NCBI RefSeq assembly: GCF_020010925.1
Contig: NZ_JAGJBZ010000002.1
Coordinates: forward strand, 2,108,001-2,172,000
DNA length: 64,000 nucleotides
Direction: 5' to 3'
Source: Streptomyces griseiscabiei
GTDB lineage: Bacteria > Actinomycetota > Actinomycetes > Streptomycetales > Streptomycetaceae
Below the pieces are notes generated by a model. That model worked only from the letters and a program-made list of their open reading frames with translations, was not told the origin of the DNA and searched no databases. Of this stretch, positions 1 to 8,694 are shown in pieces (position 1 is the stretch's first letter; each line of letters begins with the position of its first letter). A program made the position numbers and the translations under genes.

Positions 1-2047
1 TGTAGGAGGGGATGCCGTTCGCGTCCCGGGGGAAGTCCGGGGCGCCGCCCTGCGGTGAGTACCAGATGTTGTTGCCGGTCACCGGGGGCAGGTTGACGAG
101 TCCGTCGTTGTTCGGGGACTCGTTCTTCGGGTGGTCGCAGTCGTACCAGCCGAGCGGCTTCGACGGGTCGGGCAGATCGCGGTCCCGGTAGGGCTGCTTG
201 TTGCCCATGCAGAACGGCCAGCCCCGGTTGCCCGCCTCGGTGATGGCGGCGAAGGTGTCGTACTTCGCCGGGCCCCAGGTCGTCGACGGCGCGCTCGCGT
301 CCGGGCCGACCCAGCCGGCGTACAACACGTCCGTCTGCTGGTCGACGAAGATCCGGGCGGGGTTGCGGACACCCATCACATAGATCTCGCCACGTGTCTT
401 GCCACCGCCCTCGGCGGTCTCCCGGCCGGTGAAGAGATTGCCGGTCGGCAGGGTGTAGGTGCCGTCGGGCTCCGGGTGGATGCGGAGGATCTTGCCGTTG
501 AGGTTGTTGGTGTTGCCCGCGGTGCGGCGGGCGTCGGCGAACGAGACGCCCTTGTAGTTCGGCTGCGGGTTGTTGCCGGAGTAACCGCCGCTGAAGCCGC
601 TGGAGTTGTTGTCGCCGGTCGCGATGTACAGGTTGCCCTTGGAGTCCCAGGTCATCCCGCCGCCCGCGTGGCAGCAACTGTGGATCTGCACCGGCCACTT
701 GAGCAGTGTCTTCTCACTGCCCAGGTCCAGTTTGTTCGTCGTGAGGTCGAGGGTGAAGCGGGAGACGCGGCGCTCGGCCGTCCGGGTGTCACGGTCGATC
801 CCGGAGTGCGGCGTGTAGTGCAGATACACCCAGCCGTTCCGCTGGAAGCCCGGGTCCAGCTCGATGCCGAGCAGGCCCTCCTCGACCTTGATCAGCTCGT
901 CGCCGCCGCCCTTGTTGCCGAAGACGGTGAGCGCGCCCGCGAGGGTCACCTTCTTCGTCCTCGGGTCGTAGACGTGGACCTCGCCCTTGCCCTTGCCGAT
1001 GTCGGGCTTGTTCCAGTCGGTGACCACGGGCTGCGACGAGTCGGCGCCGCCTCGGCCGATGTACAGGACGCGCCCGTCGGGGGCGGTGACCAGGCCGTGC
1101 GGCTCGCCGATCTGGTCGTTCTGCCCGGGCTGGTTGGGCTGGGTCAGGCGCTCCGCCTTGTAGTTGGCGTCGATCGTCGCCTTGCAGTCGGCCCGCGCCA
1201 GCCGGGACGTCCACAGCAGGGCGCCCCGCAGATGCGTACGGAAGTCGGCCTCGTCGTACGCCGAGGCGGTCCCGCCCATGCCGGTGTAGAAGGACCGGCC
1301 GCCGTCGTAGTCGCGGCACCAGCTCACCGGGTGGTCCGCGCCGTTGGCGCTCGTGCCCGGCTGGTACGTGGACTCGCGCACCCGGGCCACCGTGTGGACC
1401 GTGCCGGACGGGTTCTTCGTCCAGTTGAGCCACTTGTCGGGCCGCTTCCACTGCACCGGCAGATCCTTGGTGGCCGGATTCTGCCGGTCCCCGACCTCGA
1501 CGGTCGCGCGCTGCACGGCCGTCGGGCTGGACGCGGCCGGGCGGGCGCCGATCAGGCCCGTGAACCAGTCCGAGTAGGGCTCGGCGCGGGCCGCGTCATG
1601 GACGCCGAGGAAACCGCCGCCCGCCTCCATGTACGCCTCGAGTCCCGCTTCCTGCTCGGGATCCAGGACGTCGCCGCCGCCGGTCAGGAAGACGACGGCG
1701 TTGAAACCGCTCAGCCGGGTCTCGTCGGTGAACACGGAGGCGTCGTCGGTGGCGACGACCCCGAACCGTTCGGCGGCCGGCCCGGACAGACCGATCCGCT
1801 CGATCGCCTCGATCCCGGCGTTCACCACGGGCGACTCGTCCCCGGACGCCGCCGAACCGTGGAACAGCAGTACCCGGGGGCCGGATCCGCCCGGCGGCGA
1901 CTTGATCGACATCGTTGTCAGCGGCGGCTCCGGCGCCGGACGCGCCTGGGCCGCGGGACCTGCCAGGAGCCCCGCGGTGACGACCGAGGCGGTCACCGTG
2001 GCCGCCCAGGCCCGTCTCTTCGCGTCGCTCAACCCTCGTAAGTACAT
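1..2047 (-). CDS. Secreted ThuA-domain / PQQ-type sugar dehydrogenase-like protein (C-terminus cut off)
   Basis: The frame stays open to the window edge, giving 682 visible residues with no stop. The ATG follows AGGAGGTGCCC. Residues 1 to about 32 look like a Sec signal (hydrophobic stretch ending AAQA). Residues about 55-270 resemble a ThuA domain (VLLFHGSAA, GVHDAA, TGMGG). From about 290 a soluble glucose/sorbosone-dehydrogenase-like propeller follows (EPHGLVTAPDGRVLYI, GLLGIELDPGF, CCHAGGGMTWD). Such proteins are extracellular and probably act on sugars or glycans, but the substrate is unknown. Codon 3 is TTA, the rare leucine codon read by the bldA tRNA in Streptomyces, so translation may depend on development. 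Confidence 0.85.
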   Translation of the reverse strand, partial: MYLRGLSDAKRRAWAATVTASVVTAGLLAGPAAQARPAPEPPLTTMSIKSPPGGSGPRVLLFHGSAASGDESPVVNAGIEAIERIGLSGPAAERFGVVATDDASVFTDETRLSGFNAVVFLTGGGDVLDPEQEAGLEAYMEAGGGFLGVHDAARAEPYSDWFTGLIGARPAASSPTAVQRATVEVGDRQNPATKDLPVQWKRPDKWLNWTKNPSGTVHTVARVRESTYQPGTSANGADHPVSWCRDYDGGRSFYTGMGGTASAYDEADFRTHLRGALLWTSRLARADCKATIDANYKAERLTQPNQPGQNDQIGEPHGLVTAPDGRVLYIGRGGADSSQPVVTDWNKPDIGKGKGEVHVYDPRTKKVTLAGALTVFGNKGGGDELIKVEEGLLGIELDPGFQRNGWVYLHYTPHSGIDRDTRTAERRVSRFTLDLTTNKLDLGSEKTLLKWPVQIHSCCHAGGGMTWDSKGNLYIATGDNNSSGFSGGYSGNNPQPNYKGVSFADARRTAGNTNNLNGKILRIHPEPDGTYTLPTGNLFTGRETAEGGGKTRGEIYVMGVRNPARIFVDQQTDVLYAGWVGPDASAPSTTWGPAKYDTFAAITEAGNRGWPFCMGNKQPYRDRDLPDPSKPLGWYDCDHPKNESPNNDGLVNLPPVTGNNIWYSPQGGAPDFPRDANGIPSY

Positions 2048-2237
2048 GGGCACCTCCTCGGTCACAGCAACAGCGCCATGGAAGCTAGCCCCCATTTGCG
2101 CGGCTCGCCAAGACCTATGACCGGAATGGTGCGAACTTTGTCCTGGGTGTGGAGAAACAGCTGGGCTGCCGCTACCGTCACACAGGTTGATCACAGATGC
2201 GTCTCCGCAAGATCCGTATGAGCGTGGGGAGTTCCGC

Positions 2238-3326
2238 ATGGACGCGATGGACAGACGAGGCTTCAACCGGCGGGTGCTGCTGGGCGGCGCGGCCGCCGCG
2301 ACATCGTTGTCCGTGGCCATCGAGACCGTCGGTGCCTCCGAGGCCGTGAGCGCCGCCGGACAGACGAAGGCGGCCGAACAGACGAAGACCGCCCCGGCGG
2401 GCGGCGAGGTCAGGCGCATCAAGATGTACGCCGAGAAGCTGCCCGACGGGCAGATGGGCTACGGCTTCGAGAAGGGCAAGGCCTCCATACCGGGCCCGCT
2501 GATCGAGCTGAACGAAGGCGACACCGTCCACATCGAGTTCGAGAACACCATGGACGTCGCCGCGAGCCTGCACGTCCACGGCCTGGACTACGAGATCTCC
2601 AGCGACGGCACCAAGCTGAACAAGAGCGACGTCGAGCCCGGCGGCACCCGCACCTACACCTGGCGCACCCACGCCCCCGGAGCCCGTGCGGACGGCACCT
2701 GGCGTGCGGGCAGCGCCGGCTACTGGCACTACCACGACCATGTCGTCGGCACCGAGCACGGCACGGGCGGCCTGCGCAAGGGGCTCTACGGTCCGGTCAT
2801 CGTCCGCCGCAAGGGTGATGTCCTCCCGGACAAGACCGTCACCGTCGTCTTCAACGACCTGCGCATCAACAACAAGCCCGCCCACTCCGGCCCCGACTTC
2901 GACGCGACCGTGGGCGACCGGGTCGAGTTCGTCGTCATCACGCACGGCGAGTACTACCACACCTTCCATATGCACGGTCACCGCTGGGCCGACAACCGCA
3001 CCGGCATGCTCACCGGTCCCGACGACCCCAGCCAGGTCATCGACAACAAGATCGTCGGTCCCGCCGACTCCTTCGGCTTCCAGGTCATCGCCGGTGAAGG
3101 CGTCGGAGCGGGCGCCTGGATGTACCACTGCCATGTCCAGAGCCACTCCGACATGGGCATGGTCGGCCTGTTCCTGGTCCGCAAGACGGACGGGACGATC
3201 CCGGGGTACGAGCCGCACCAACAGCACGGGTCCGGCACGTCCGGCGGCACCGGCGGCACCGGCGGCACCGGTGGAGTCGGCGGCACCGGCGATTCCGGTG
3301 AGTCCGGCGCGTCCCACGAGCACTGA
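2238..3326 (+). CDS. Small two-domain laccase (multicopper oxidase), Tat-exported
   Basis: This 362-residue protein is a homologue of the S. coelicolor small laccase SLAC. Such enzymes oxidise phenols with O2 and act as trimers outside the cell. The start at MDAMDRRGF places a twin-arginine motif ([12 protein letters not shown]) at the N-terminus, and AGCGTGGGGAG lies upstream; an in-frame upstream start at 2187 is less likely. All copper-binding clusters are visible: HVHG near residue 113, [14 protein letters not shown] and the C-terminal [12 protein letters not shown], which supplies the type-1 copper ligands. The last 35 residues are a Gly/Thr-rich low-complexity tail ending in HEH. It converges with the next gene with only 4 bp between them. 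Confidence 0.93.
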   Translation: MDAMDRRGFNRRVLLGGAAAATSLSVAIETVGASEAVSAAGQTKAAEQTKTAPAGGEVRRIKMYAEKLPDGQMGYGFEKGKASIPGPLIELNEGDTVHIEFENTMDVAASLHVHGLDYEISSDGTKLNKSDVEPGGTRTYTWRTHAPGARADGTWRAGSAGYWHYHDHVVGTEHGTGGLRKGLYGPVIVRRKGDVLPDKTVTVVFNDLRINNKPAHSGPDFDATVGDRVEFVVITHGEYYHTFHMHGHRWADNRTGMLTGPDDPSQVIDNKIVGPADSFGFQVIAGEGVGAGAWMYHCHVQSHSDMGMVGLFLVRKTDGTIPGYEPHQQHGSGTSGGTGGTGGTGGVGGTGDSGESGASHEH

Positions 3327-3330
3327 GGGT

Positions 3331-3864
3331 TCAGTCGGCGGCGGGCGGCGCGGGTGGTGTTCGCCGTGCCGTGTCCCGCCGGGCGACGGCCTCGGCCACC
3401 TCCTCGATCGCGGTCCGCAGCAGATCGCCGTACGCGTCCCCGGCGAGGTGCGGGGTGTGCCGCCGGGCCGCTTCGATGTGCTCGGCGGCGGCCTCGAAGG
3501 ACGCCAGCCTGCGGTAGCCGTCGGCGAGGTTGAGGTGCAGCGACGGGTAGAAGGCCGCGAGGCGCAGCCGGGCGTCGTGCGCCTGGACGCGCCGCTCGGT
3601 CGCGGCGTCCGCGGCGTCCAGCGCCCGTACGTCCCACGCCAACGCCCGGGCGGGATCGGCGGGGTGGAGATCCGCCAGGTGGTGGGCGAGGGCGCAGCGG
3701 TGCAGCGGATCGCCGGTGACCCCGATCGTGGCCCACAGGTCCAGGAGCCGGCGGCGCGCGGAGTCGACGTCCCCCGCGCGGCCCGACGTGACGGCCCGGG
3801 CGATGGCGTCCATGACCGGATCGGTGGAGGGCGCGGCGGCGGTGGTGGTGTTCGAGTCGGTCAT
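3331..3864 (-). CDS. TPR-like alpha-helical protein encoded with a MerR regulator
   Basis: This 177-residue protein is alanine- and arginine-rich and predicted all-helical. Residues about 60-150 show tetratricopeptide-like spacing (ALAHHLADLHPADPARAL, LHLNLADGYRRLASFEAA, AAEHIEAARRH). There is no signal peptide, so it is probably cytosolic. Its ATG overlaps the stop of the upstream MerR gene by 4 bp, so the two are co-translated and probably work together. No enzymatic motif is visible, and a scaffolding role is only an inference from the repeat type. Confidence 0.8.
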   Translation of the reverse strand: MTDSNTTTAAAPSTDPVMDAIARAVTSGRAGDVDSARRRLLDLWATIGVTGDPLHRCALAHHLADLHPADPARALAWDVRALDAADAATERRVQAHDARLRLAAFYPSLHLNLADGYRRLASFEAAAEHIEAARRHTPHLAGDAYGDLLRTAIEEVAEAVARRDTARRTPPAPPAAD

Positions 3865-5018
3865 GAGGGGGCTCCTCGTCGTCGGGGCCGGTGCTCGGCC
3901 GGAGTCCCCGGATGGATGGGCATGGCCAAGGTGGTGAGATCGCCGCGGTCGGCCGAGCGGATCGTCACGGGCTGATCGGGCCCCCGCAGATCGAGCATCA
4001 CGTCCGGGCCGATCGCCGTGCTCACGGCCGGGTAGAGCGTCGTCAGCTCGAACCAGAGGTCACAGCCCGCTCCCGTCACCGTGGCCGGAAGCCGTGTCCC
4101 GGACCGCTCGTCACCGCCCACCCGGACGCGGGGCCCGTCGTCGGCCGGGCGGACCTCCGTCCCGTCGCCGGACACGCGGACCTCCGTCCCGTGCCCCGGC
4201 ACACGCAGGGCGAGCCGCTCGCCGGAGTGTTCCTCCAGGGCACGCAGGAACGGTTGCTGGGGGAGCGTCACGCGGGTGGTGACCTCGGGCAGCGCGGCGA
4301 GCATCGCCCGGAAGTCGGGGAACTCCTCCGTGAGCGCACGGCAGTACTGGTCCTGTCTGCCCTCCATCCGCAGCCACAGCCCCCGTGCCGTCGCCTCGAC
4401 GCGCACCAGCGCACTGCGCCGGACCTCGGCGACCGCCGTCCGCAGCTCCTCGCCGTCGACCGTGCCGGCCCAGGTCGTCGCCGGCGGCTCGGACGGCACC
4501 AGCGTCCGTGTCGAGAGCCGGTAGCGGTCGGTCGCGGTCAGGGTGAGCGACTGCCGGTCCACCTCGACGCGCAGACCGCGGAGCACGGGCAGGTCCGGCT
4601 CCCGCGCGGTCGCGGTCAGGACCTGCTCGACCGCGTCGGCCAGCACGGGCCCCCGCAGCGTGGCGACCGGCGGACCCGGCACCTCACCGAGGGACGACCT
4701 GAGGGCGACGGCCGTCCGCCGCGCCGCCGCCGCGTCCCCGAGAATCCGTGCGACATGCTCGTCGACCAGCCGCGCCGCGTCCTCGGGACCGGCGTCGAGG
4801 ACCGCCTCGACACCGGTGAGCGGCATGGCGATCTCGCGCAGCCGACGCAGCGCCGTGGCCCGGACCAGCTGGTCGGCGGTGTAGTAGCGGTAGCCCGAGG
4901 CGGGGTCGACCTCGGCGGGTCGCAGCAGCCCGGAGTCGTCGTAGAACCGCAGCGCGCTGGAGGTCAGCCCGCTGCGGCGGGCGAAGACACCGATCGGCAT
5001 CAGCTCGTCGTCTGTCAT
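3861..5018 (-). CDS. MerR-family regulator fused to a DNA polymerase III beta-clamp-like region
   Basis: The protein has 385 residues. Residues 6-75 form a MerR winged helix (IGVFARRSGLTSSALRFYDDSGLL, split here as helix-turn-helix then ASGYRYYTADQL). Residues about 125-375 resemble the middle and C-terminal domains of the DnaN sliding clamp. The region LTATDRYRLSTRTL matches the clamp domain II signature, and the end, PVTIRSADRGDLTTLAMPI, matches the strand that closes domain III. A classic MerR promoter lies directly upstream (5025-5055) and places the transcript start at or next to the ATG, so the mRNA may be leaderless. The clamp-like part may act as a dimerisation or sensing module; that is inference. 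Confidence 0.85.
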   Translation of the reverse strand: MTDDELMPIGVFARRSGLTSSALRFYDDSGLLRPAEVDPASGYRYYTADQLVRATALRRLREIAMPLTGVEAVLDAGPEDAARLVDEHVARILGDAAAARRTAVALRSSLGEVPGPPVATLRGPVLADAVEQVLTATAREPDLPVLRGLRVEVDRQSLTLTATDRYRLSTRTLVPSEPPATTWAGTVDGEELRTAVAEVRRSALVRVEATARGLWLRMEGRQDQYCRALTEEFPDFRAMLAALPEVTTRVTLPQQPFLRALEEHSGERLALRVPGHGTEVRVSGDGTEVRPADDGPRVRVGGDERSGTRLPATVTGAGCDLWFELTTLYPAVSTAIGPDVMLDLRGPDQPVTIRSADRGDLTTLAMPIHPGTPAEHRPRRRGAPS

Positions 5019-5024
5019 CCGGCC

Positions 5025-5055
5025 ATCCTGGGCCTTCGACCGACTCGAAGGTCAA
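5025..5055 (-). promoter_or_regulatory. MerR-type promoter with 19-bp spacer and dyad
   Basis: Read on the minus strand, TTGACC (5050-5055) is the -35 and CAGGAT (5025-5030) the -10, with a 19-bp spacer. The spacer carries the inverted repeat CCTTCGA-N5-TCGAAGG (5033-5051). Over-long spacers with a central dyad are the hallmark of MerR-activated promoters. The -10 lies 7 bp from the ATG of the MerR-clamp gene at 5018, which suggests autoregulation and a leaderless message. Confidence 0.75.
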
Positions 5056-5072
5056 CACCGGCCGCCGGTGAT

Positions 5073-5088
5073 CCGGGAGCGCTCTCAA
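5073..5088. promoter_or_regulatory. Candidate LacI-family operator upstream of the LacI gene
   Basis: CCGGGAGCGCTCTCAA matches 13 of 16 positions of the perfect palindrome at 7521-7536. It centres on GAGCGCTC, the core seen in many LacI-family sites of Streptomyces sugar operons. It lies 55 bp before the LacI start, which suggests autoregulation. Confidence 0.6.
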
Positions 5089-5142
5089 CGGCGTCGCGAG
5101 CGGGTCTATCCTGAGCGCACCCGTCCCGAGGAGAGTCCCCCA

Positions 5143-6162
5143 GTGACCGAGACAGCGTCCCGTCCCACGTTGGAGGCCGTGGCCGCGCGCGCCGGGGTGT
5201 CCAGGGCGACCGTGTCGCGGGTCGTCAACGGCGGCGAGGGCGTCCGGGAACCCCTGGTGGAGCGGGTGCGCAGGGCGGTCGAGGAACTCGGGTACGTGCC
5301 GAACCAGGCGGCCCGCAGCCTCGTCACCCGGCGGCACGACGCGGTGGCCGTGGTGATCGCCGAACCGGAGACCAGGGTCTTCGCGGACCCCTTCTTCGCC
5401 CTTCAACTCCGGGGTATCAGTAAAGAGTTGACGGCACACGACTCCCAGCTCGTCCTGTTGCTCACCGAAGGCCCGGAGGACTACGCGCGCGTGGGGCGGT
5501 ATCTCGCCGGCGGGCATGTCGACGGGGCGCTCGTCTTCTCCCTGCATCTGGACGACCCGCTGCCGGCGCTGATCCGGGGCGCCGGTGTCCCGACCGTGTT
5601 CGGCGGCCGGCCCGGCTGGGCGGACGGCACGCGCGGCGGCGCGCCCACCGTGTACGTCGACAGCGACAACCGGGGCGGCGCCCGGGACGCCGTCCGCCAT
5701 CTCGTGGGCCTCGGCCGTACCCGGATCGCCCATATCACCGGGCCCCTGGACCAGACCTCCGCCGTGGACCGGCTCGACGGATTCCGGGACGTCATGGTGG
5801 ACGGCGACCCCCGGCTGATCGTGGAGGGCGACTTCACCCCGGCGGGCGGGGAACGCGCGATGCGGGAACTCCTCGACCGCTGCCCGGAGTTGGACGCGGT
5901 GTTCGCGGCCAACGACGTATCCGCGTCCGGTGCGCTGCGCGTCCTGCGCGAGCGCGGCCGACGGGTTCCCGAGGACGTCGCCGTGGTCGGCTTCGACGAC
6001 ATGCTCCCGGTCGCCGAACAGACCGAACCGCCCCTGACGACGGTCCGTCAGGACATAGAGGAGATGGGCAGGTTGATGACCCGCCTCCTGCTCCGGGGCC
6101 TCGCCGCCGCCCCGTCCAGCGTCGTCCTCCCGACCACCCTGGTACACCGCGCCTCCGCGTAG
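5143..6162 (+). CDS. LacI-family transcriptional regulator, likely of beta-glucan use
   Basis: This is a 339-residue protein with the usual LacI layout. The helix-turn-helix lies at residues 8-30 (LEAVAARAGVSRATVSRVVN), followed by the hinge helix (YVPNQAARSLVTRR). A periplasmic-binding-protein-like sugar domain follows, with AVFAANDVSASGALRVL and VAVVGFDDM near the C-terminus. The GTG start follows GAGGAGAG. The open frame extends upstream to 5068 but lacks family sequence there. It converges with the GH64 glucanase gene, and matching palindromes sit in front of both, so it probably represses the glucanase and itself until a beta-1,3-glucan oligosaccharide binds. The ligand is inferred. Confidence 0.9.
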   Translation: MTETASRPTLEAVAARAGVSRATVSRVVNGGEGVREPLVERVRRAVEELGYVPNQAARSLVTRRHDAVAVVIAEPETRVFADPFFALQLRGISKELTAHDSQLVLLLTEGPEDYARVGRYLAGGHVDGALVFSLHLDDPLPALIRGAGVPTVFGGRPGWADGTRGGAPTVYVDSDNRGGARDAVRHLVGLGRTRIAHITGPLDQTSAVDRLDGFRDVMVDGDPRLIVEGDFTPAGGERAMRELLDRCPELDAVFAANDVSASGALRVLRERGRRVPEDVAVVGFDDMLPVAEQTEPPLTTVRQDIEEMGRLMTRLLLRGLAAAPSSVVLPTTLVHRASA

Positions 6163-6200
6163 CAGCGGACCCGCAACCCGCCTCGCCCCCAGCGGAGCGC

Positions 6201-7418
6201 CTACGCTCCGACGGTCACCGTGAACCGCCGCGGATTGCCGTCGTGGGCCGCCCCCGACACGTCCGGCTGCCCGTCGGGACGTACGTCGTCGTACGGGAAG
6301 GCGTACCCGATGGGCGAGTTGGCGTGCACCACGCGTGACCAGTGGTTGGTCACGGTGCCCCGGTAGTAGTCGGCCGCCGTCGCCCCGTTCGGCTGGGTGG
6401 GACGGGTGAGCATGATCGAGCGGTTGAAGCCGGCGGCGAGCCGGGCGAGGAGGGCCTTCTTGTCGTCGGGGTCGCCGGGGTTGTTGGCGAACGGGCCGTG
6501 GTTGCAGGTGAAGATGTCCTTCGAGGCGGGCCGGGCGAAGGTGTGGCCGCCGGCGAAGGTGAGGGTGTCGCCGGAGACCCGGCCGGCGAGGACACCCCGG
6601 CCGCCCTGGAGGTCGATCCTCAGATCCGTCGAACGGTACTTCTCCCACACCTGGTTGACGTAGGAGTCCCAGTAGCCGCGGAACGGCATCTGGTCCGGCC
6701 GGTCGAAGTACGGTGCCATCAGGTTCTGCGGCGAGACGACCCGCAGCACCCTGCCGTCGCCGCCCCGGATGACGAGCCGGTCCCAGGGCTGGCCGTCCCG
6801 TGCCGACTGCGCCACCAGGTCCGCGGCGATCCGGTCCACCGCCCCGTCGGGCAGCGGGGCGACCGTGTGCGTGGTGTCGCCCTCCAGCGTCAGCCCGATC
6901 GGCAGGGCGGTCACCAGGTCGACGTAGCTGATGTTGGCGAACAACTGGGTGGGGTTGAACGTGAACTCGCAGAACGACCACGTCTTGCCGTAGTTGGCGT
7001 CGGCGGGCGTGGCGAAGGCGGGCTCGACCAGTGCCGGGCCCGGGTTGAGGAAGAACTCCAGAGTGCTGTCCCGTACGAAGTAGACGCGGGCGCCGAACAT
7101 CTGAGGCAGCGTCAGCACGGTGGGCGCCGAACCCGCCGGGCCGAGCGGGATGGCGCAGTCGACCGGCAGCGGGGTCTGCGGCGCCGGGGGCGAGGCCGGC
7201 CGGTAGACGCCGCCGTCGGCCCGCAGCAGCAGCCAGGCGCCCGTCCCCTGCTCGTGCCCGGTGACGTACGCCCGTACCGTGCCGGGCAACGAGGCGTTCT
7301 GCAGGGAGAGTTGGCAGGTCGCGGGCGCGGCCTGGGCGGGTGCGCCGAGGGCACCCCCGAGAGCGGTCGCGCCGGCAGCGGCGGCGGTTCCGGACAGGAA
7401 CGTACGGCGGGAGATCAC
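6201..7418 (-). CDS. GH64-type beta-1,3-glucanase, Tat-exported
   Basis: This 405-residue protein resembles glycoside hydrolase family 64 enzymes, which release laminaripentaose from beta-1,3-glucans such as fungal walls. The start is GTG at 7418, seven bases after AGGAGG; the longer frame to 7511 has no signal-like start. A Tat signal is visible (SRRTFLSGTAAAAGATALGG, then GAPAQA). Family-like segments include KTWSFCEFTFN around residue 150, FRGYWDSYVNQVWEKY in the middle, and FTCNHGPFANNPGD with LLARLAAGFNRS near the end. There is no C-terminal carbohydrate-binding module. A perfect LacI-type palindrome lies about 100 bp upstream. Confidence 0.88.
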   Translation of the reverse strand: MISRRTFLSGTAAAAGATALGGALGAPAQAAPATCQLSLQNASLPGTVRAYVTGHEQGTGAWLLLRADGGVYRPASPPAPQTPLPVDCAIPLGPAGSAPTVLTLPQMFGARVYFVRDSTLEFFLNPGPALVEPAFATPADANYGKTWSFCEFTFNPTQLFANISYVDLVTALPIGLTLEGDTTHTVAPLPDGAVDRIAADLVAQSARDGQPWDRLVIRGGDGRVLRVVSPQNLMAPYFDRPDQMPFRGYWDSYVNQVWEKYRSTDLRIDLQGGRGVLAGRVSGDTLTFAGGHTFARPASKDIFTCNHGPFANNPGDPDDKKALLARLAAGFNRSIMLTRPTQPNGATAADYYRGTVTNHWSRVVHANSPIGYAFPYDDVRPDGQPDVSGAAHDGNPRRFTVTVGA

Positions 7419-7520
7419 GACGGCCTCCTGGGACGTGGGGGAGTGGAGGCACAGCGGACGGGGCCCCTGCTGTGGTGCCCCCACTGTTCCCAGGGGGAGT
7501 TGAGGCGTCAAGACTTATGA

Positions 7521-7536
7521 CTGAGAGCGCTCTCAG
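7521..7536. promoter_or_regulatory. Perfect 16-bp LacI-type operator upstream of GH64 gene
   Basis: CTGAGAGCGCTCTCAG is a perfect palindrome about 100 bp upstream of the glucanase start, oriented into the intergenic region. A near copy lies at 5073-5088 in front of the LacI gene. The two together make the LacI-glucanase regulatory link probable. Confidence 0.7.
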
Positions 7537-7590
7537 AAATCTGTTGGCTTCAGGAGATGACGACACGTCGAACGGTGTTCGGGCTTCGCT

Positions 7591-7636
<46 letters not shown>

Positions 7637-7668
7637 ACGGTGGCGGTGGCGGCCGTCCGGTCCGGGTC

Positions 7669-8460
7669 TCAGCCCTGCGGCTGCTCGCTCCTGATCACCG
7701 CGAAGCGGGCACCGAACGGATCGGCCAGCTTGGCGAACCGCCCCGCGCCCGTGAGGTCGGTGGCGGGCAGCCGGACGGCCCCGCCCAGCTCGCGCGCCCG
7801 TTCCACCACGGCATCCGGGTCGGTGACCTCGAAGTACGGCAGCCAGTACGGCCCCGACCCCGCCTCGCTCGGGTCCTCGTCGAGCGGGACGATGCCGCCG
7901 AACATGGCCCCCTCCTCGGTCCCCGCCGGGTTCACACAGGTGTAGCTGCCGCCGGCGATGTCGATCGCCGAGGTCTCCCAGCCGAACACGGAGTTGAAGA
8001 ACCCGGCCGCCGCCGGCAGATCCGGTGTGTACAGCTCCAGCCAGCACAGCGCGCCGGGGTCCGTGACGACGTCGAGGCCGGTGATGCGGTTCGGCTGCCA
8101 GACGCCGAACGGTACGCGCGCCCGGTCGGCGAGGATCGCCATCCGGCCCTCGTCCGCCACGTCCATCGGCGGCATCAGCACCGAACCGTGGGCCTGCTCG
8201 ACCGCCTTGGCCGTGGCGTCGGCGTCCGGAGTCCGGAAGTAGATGTTCCAGGACGGCGGTCCCTGCTCCGGGGGGTTCTGCATACCGGCCGCGGCGGTAC
8301 GGCCGTCGAGCTGGAAGAAGCCGTAGCCGCCCATCCCGGGCCCGGCCGAGCGGAACTCCCAGCCGAAGAGATGGTGGTAGAAGGAGGCGGCGCCTTCGAT
8401 GTCGGGGGTGCCGAGGTCGATCCAGTTGGGGGCGCCGGTGACATAGCGGGTGGTGAGCAT
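7669..8460 (-). CDS. VOC (glyoxalase/bleomycin-resistance fold) family protein with two VOC domains
   Basis: The protein has 263 residues and two tandem VOC modules. The first begins at residue 12 (WIDLGTPDIEGAASFYHHLF), the second near residue 137 (WLELYTPDLPAAAGFFNSVF). Each has the FFNSVFGWE-type helix and strand pattern, with a closing strand such as KLADPFGARFAVI. VOC proteins bind a metal and often a small hydrophobic compound; known members include glyoxalases and drug-binding proteins. No substrate can be assigned here. It is monocistronic and cytosolic. A GAGGAGCGC ribosome-binding site precedes the ATG. Confidence 0.88.
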   Translation of the reverse strand: MLTTRYVTGAPNWIDLGTPDIEGAASFYHHLFGWEFRSAGPGMGGYGFFQLDGRTAAAGMQNPPEQGPPSWNIYFRTPDADATAKAVEQAHGSVLMPPMDVADEGRMAILADRARVPFGVWQPNRITGLDVVTDPGALCWLELYTPDLPAAAGFFNSVFGWETSAIDIAGGSYTCVNPAGTEEGAMFGGIVPLDEDPSEAGSGPYWLPYFEVTDPDAVVERARELGGAVRLPATDLTGAGRFAKLADPFGARFAVIRSEQPQG

Positions 8461-8694
8461 TGCTGCGCTCCTCTGAGGGGGTCCGAGGGGCCCGTTGCCT
8501 GTACCTCAGAGTCTGGCACCGCCCGCGGGACACCGCCCGTGCGTCGGCACATCCCGCACCACCCGGCACCGCGCCCCTCCCGCGCGCCGTCGTGCGTCAC
8601 CGCCGTGTCCGGGGGGAGCATGACGGAGCCCCGGAAAGGGCGTGTTGATGCGGCGTTGATCGAACGTTTTTCGGTGCGCGGCACGATGCTGTGC

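Noticed and set aside
131..2041. Long plus-strand open frame of 636 codons
   Set aside because: It is the mirror of the secreted ThuA/sugar-dehydrogenase gene on the minus strand. High third-position GC opens several frames, but only the minus-strand frame has a signal peptide and known domains.
4684..7566. 960-codon minus-strand frame across the LacI and GH64 region
   Set aside because: It crosses three well-supported genes in other frames, is low in complexity (Arg/Pro/Gly) and has no family features.
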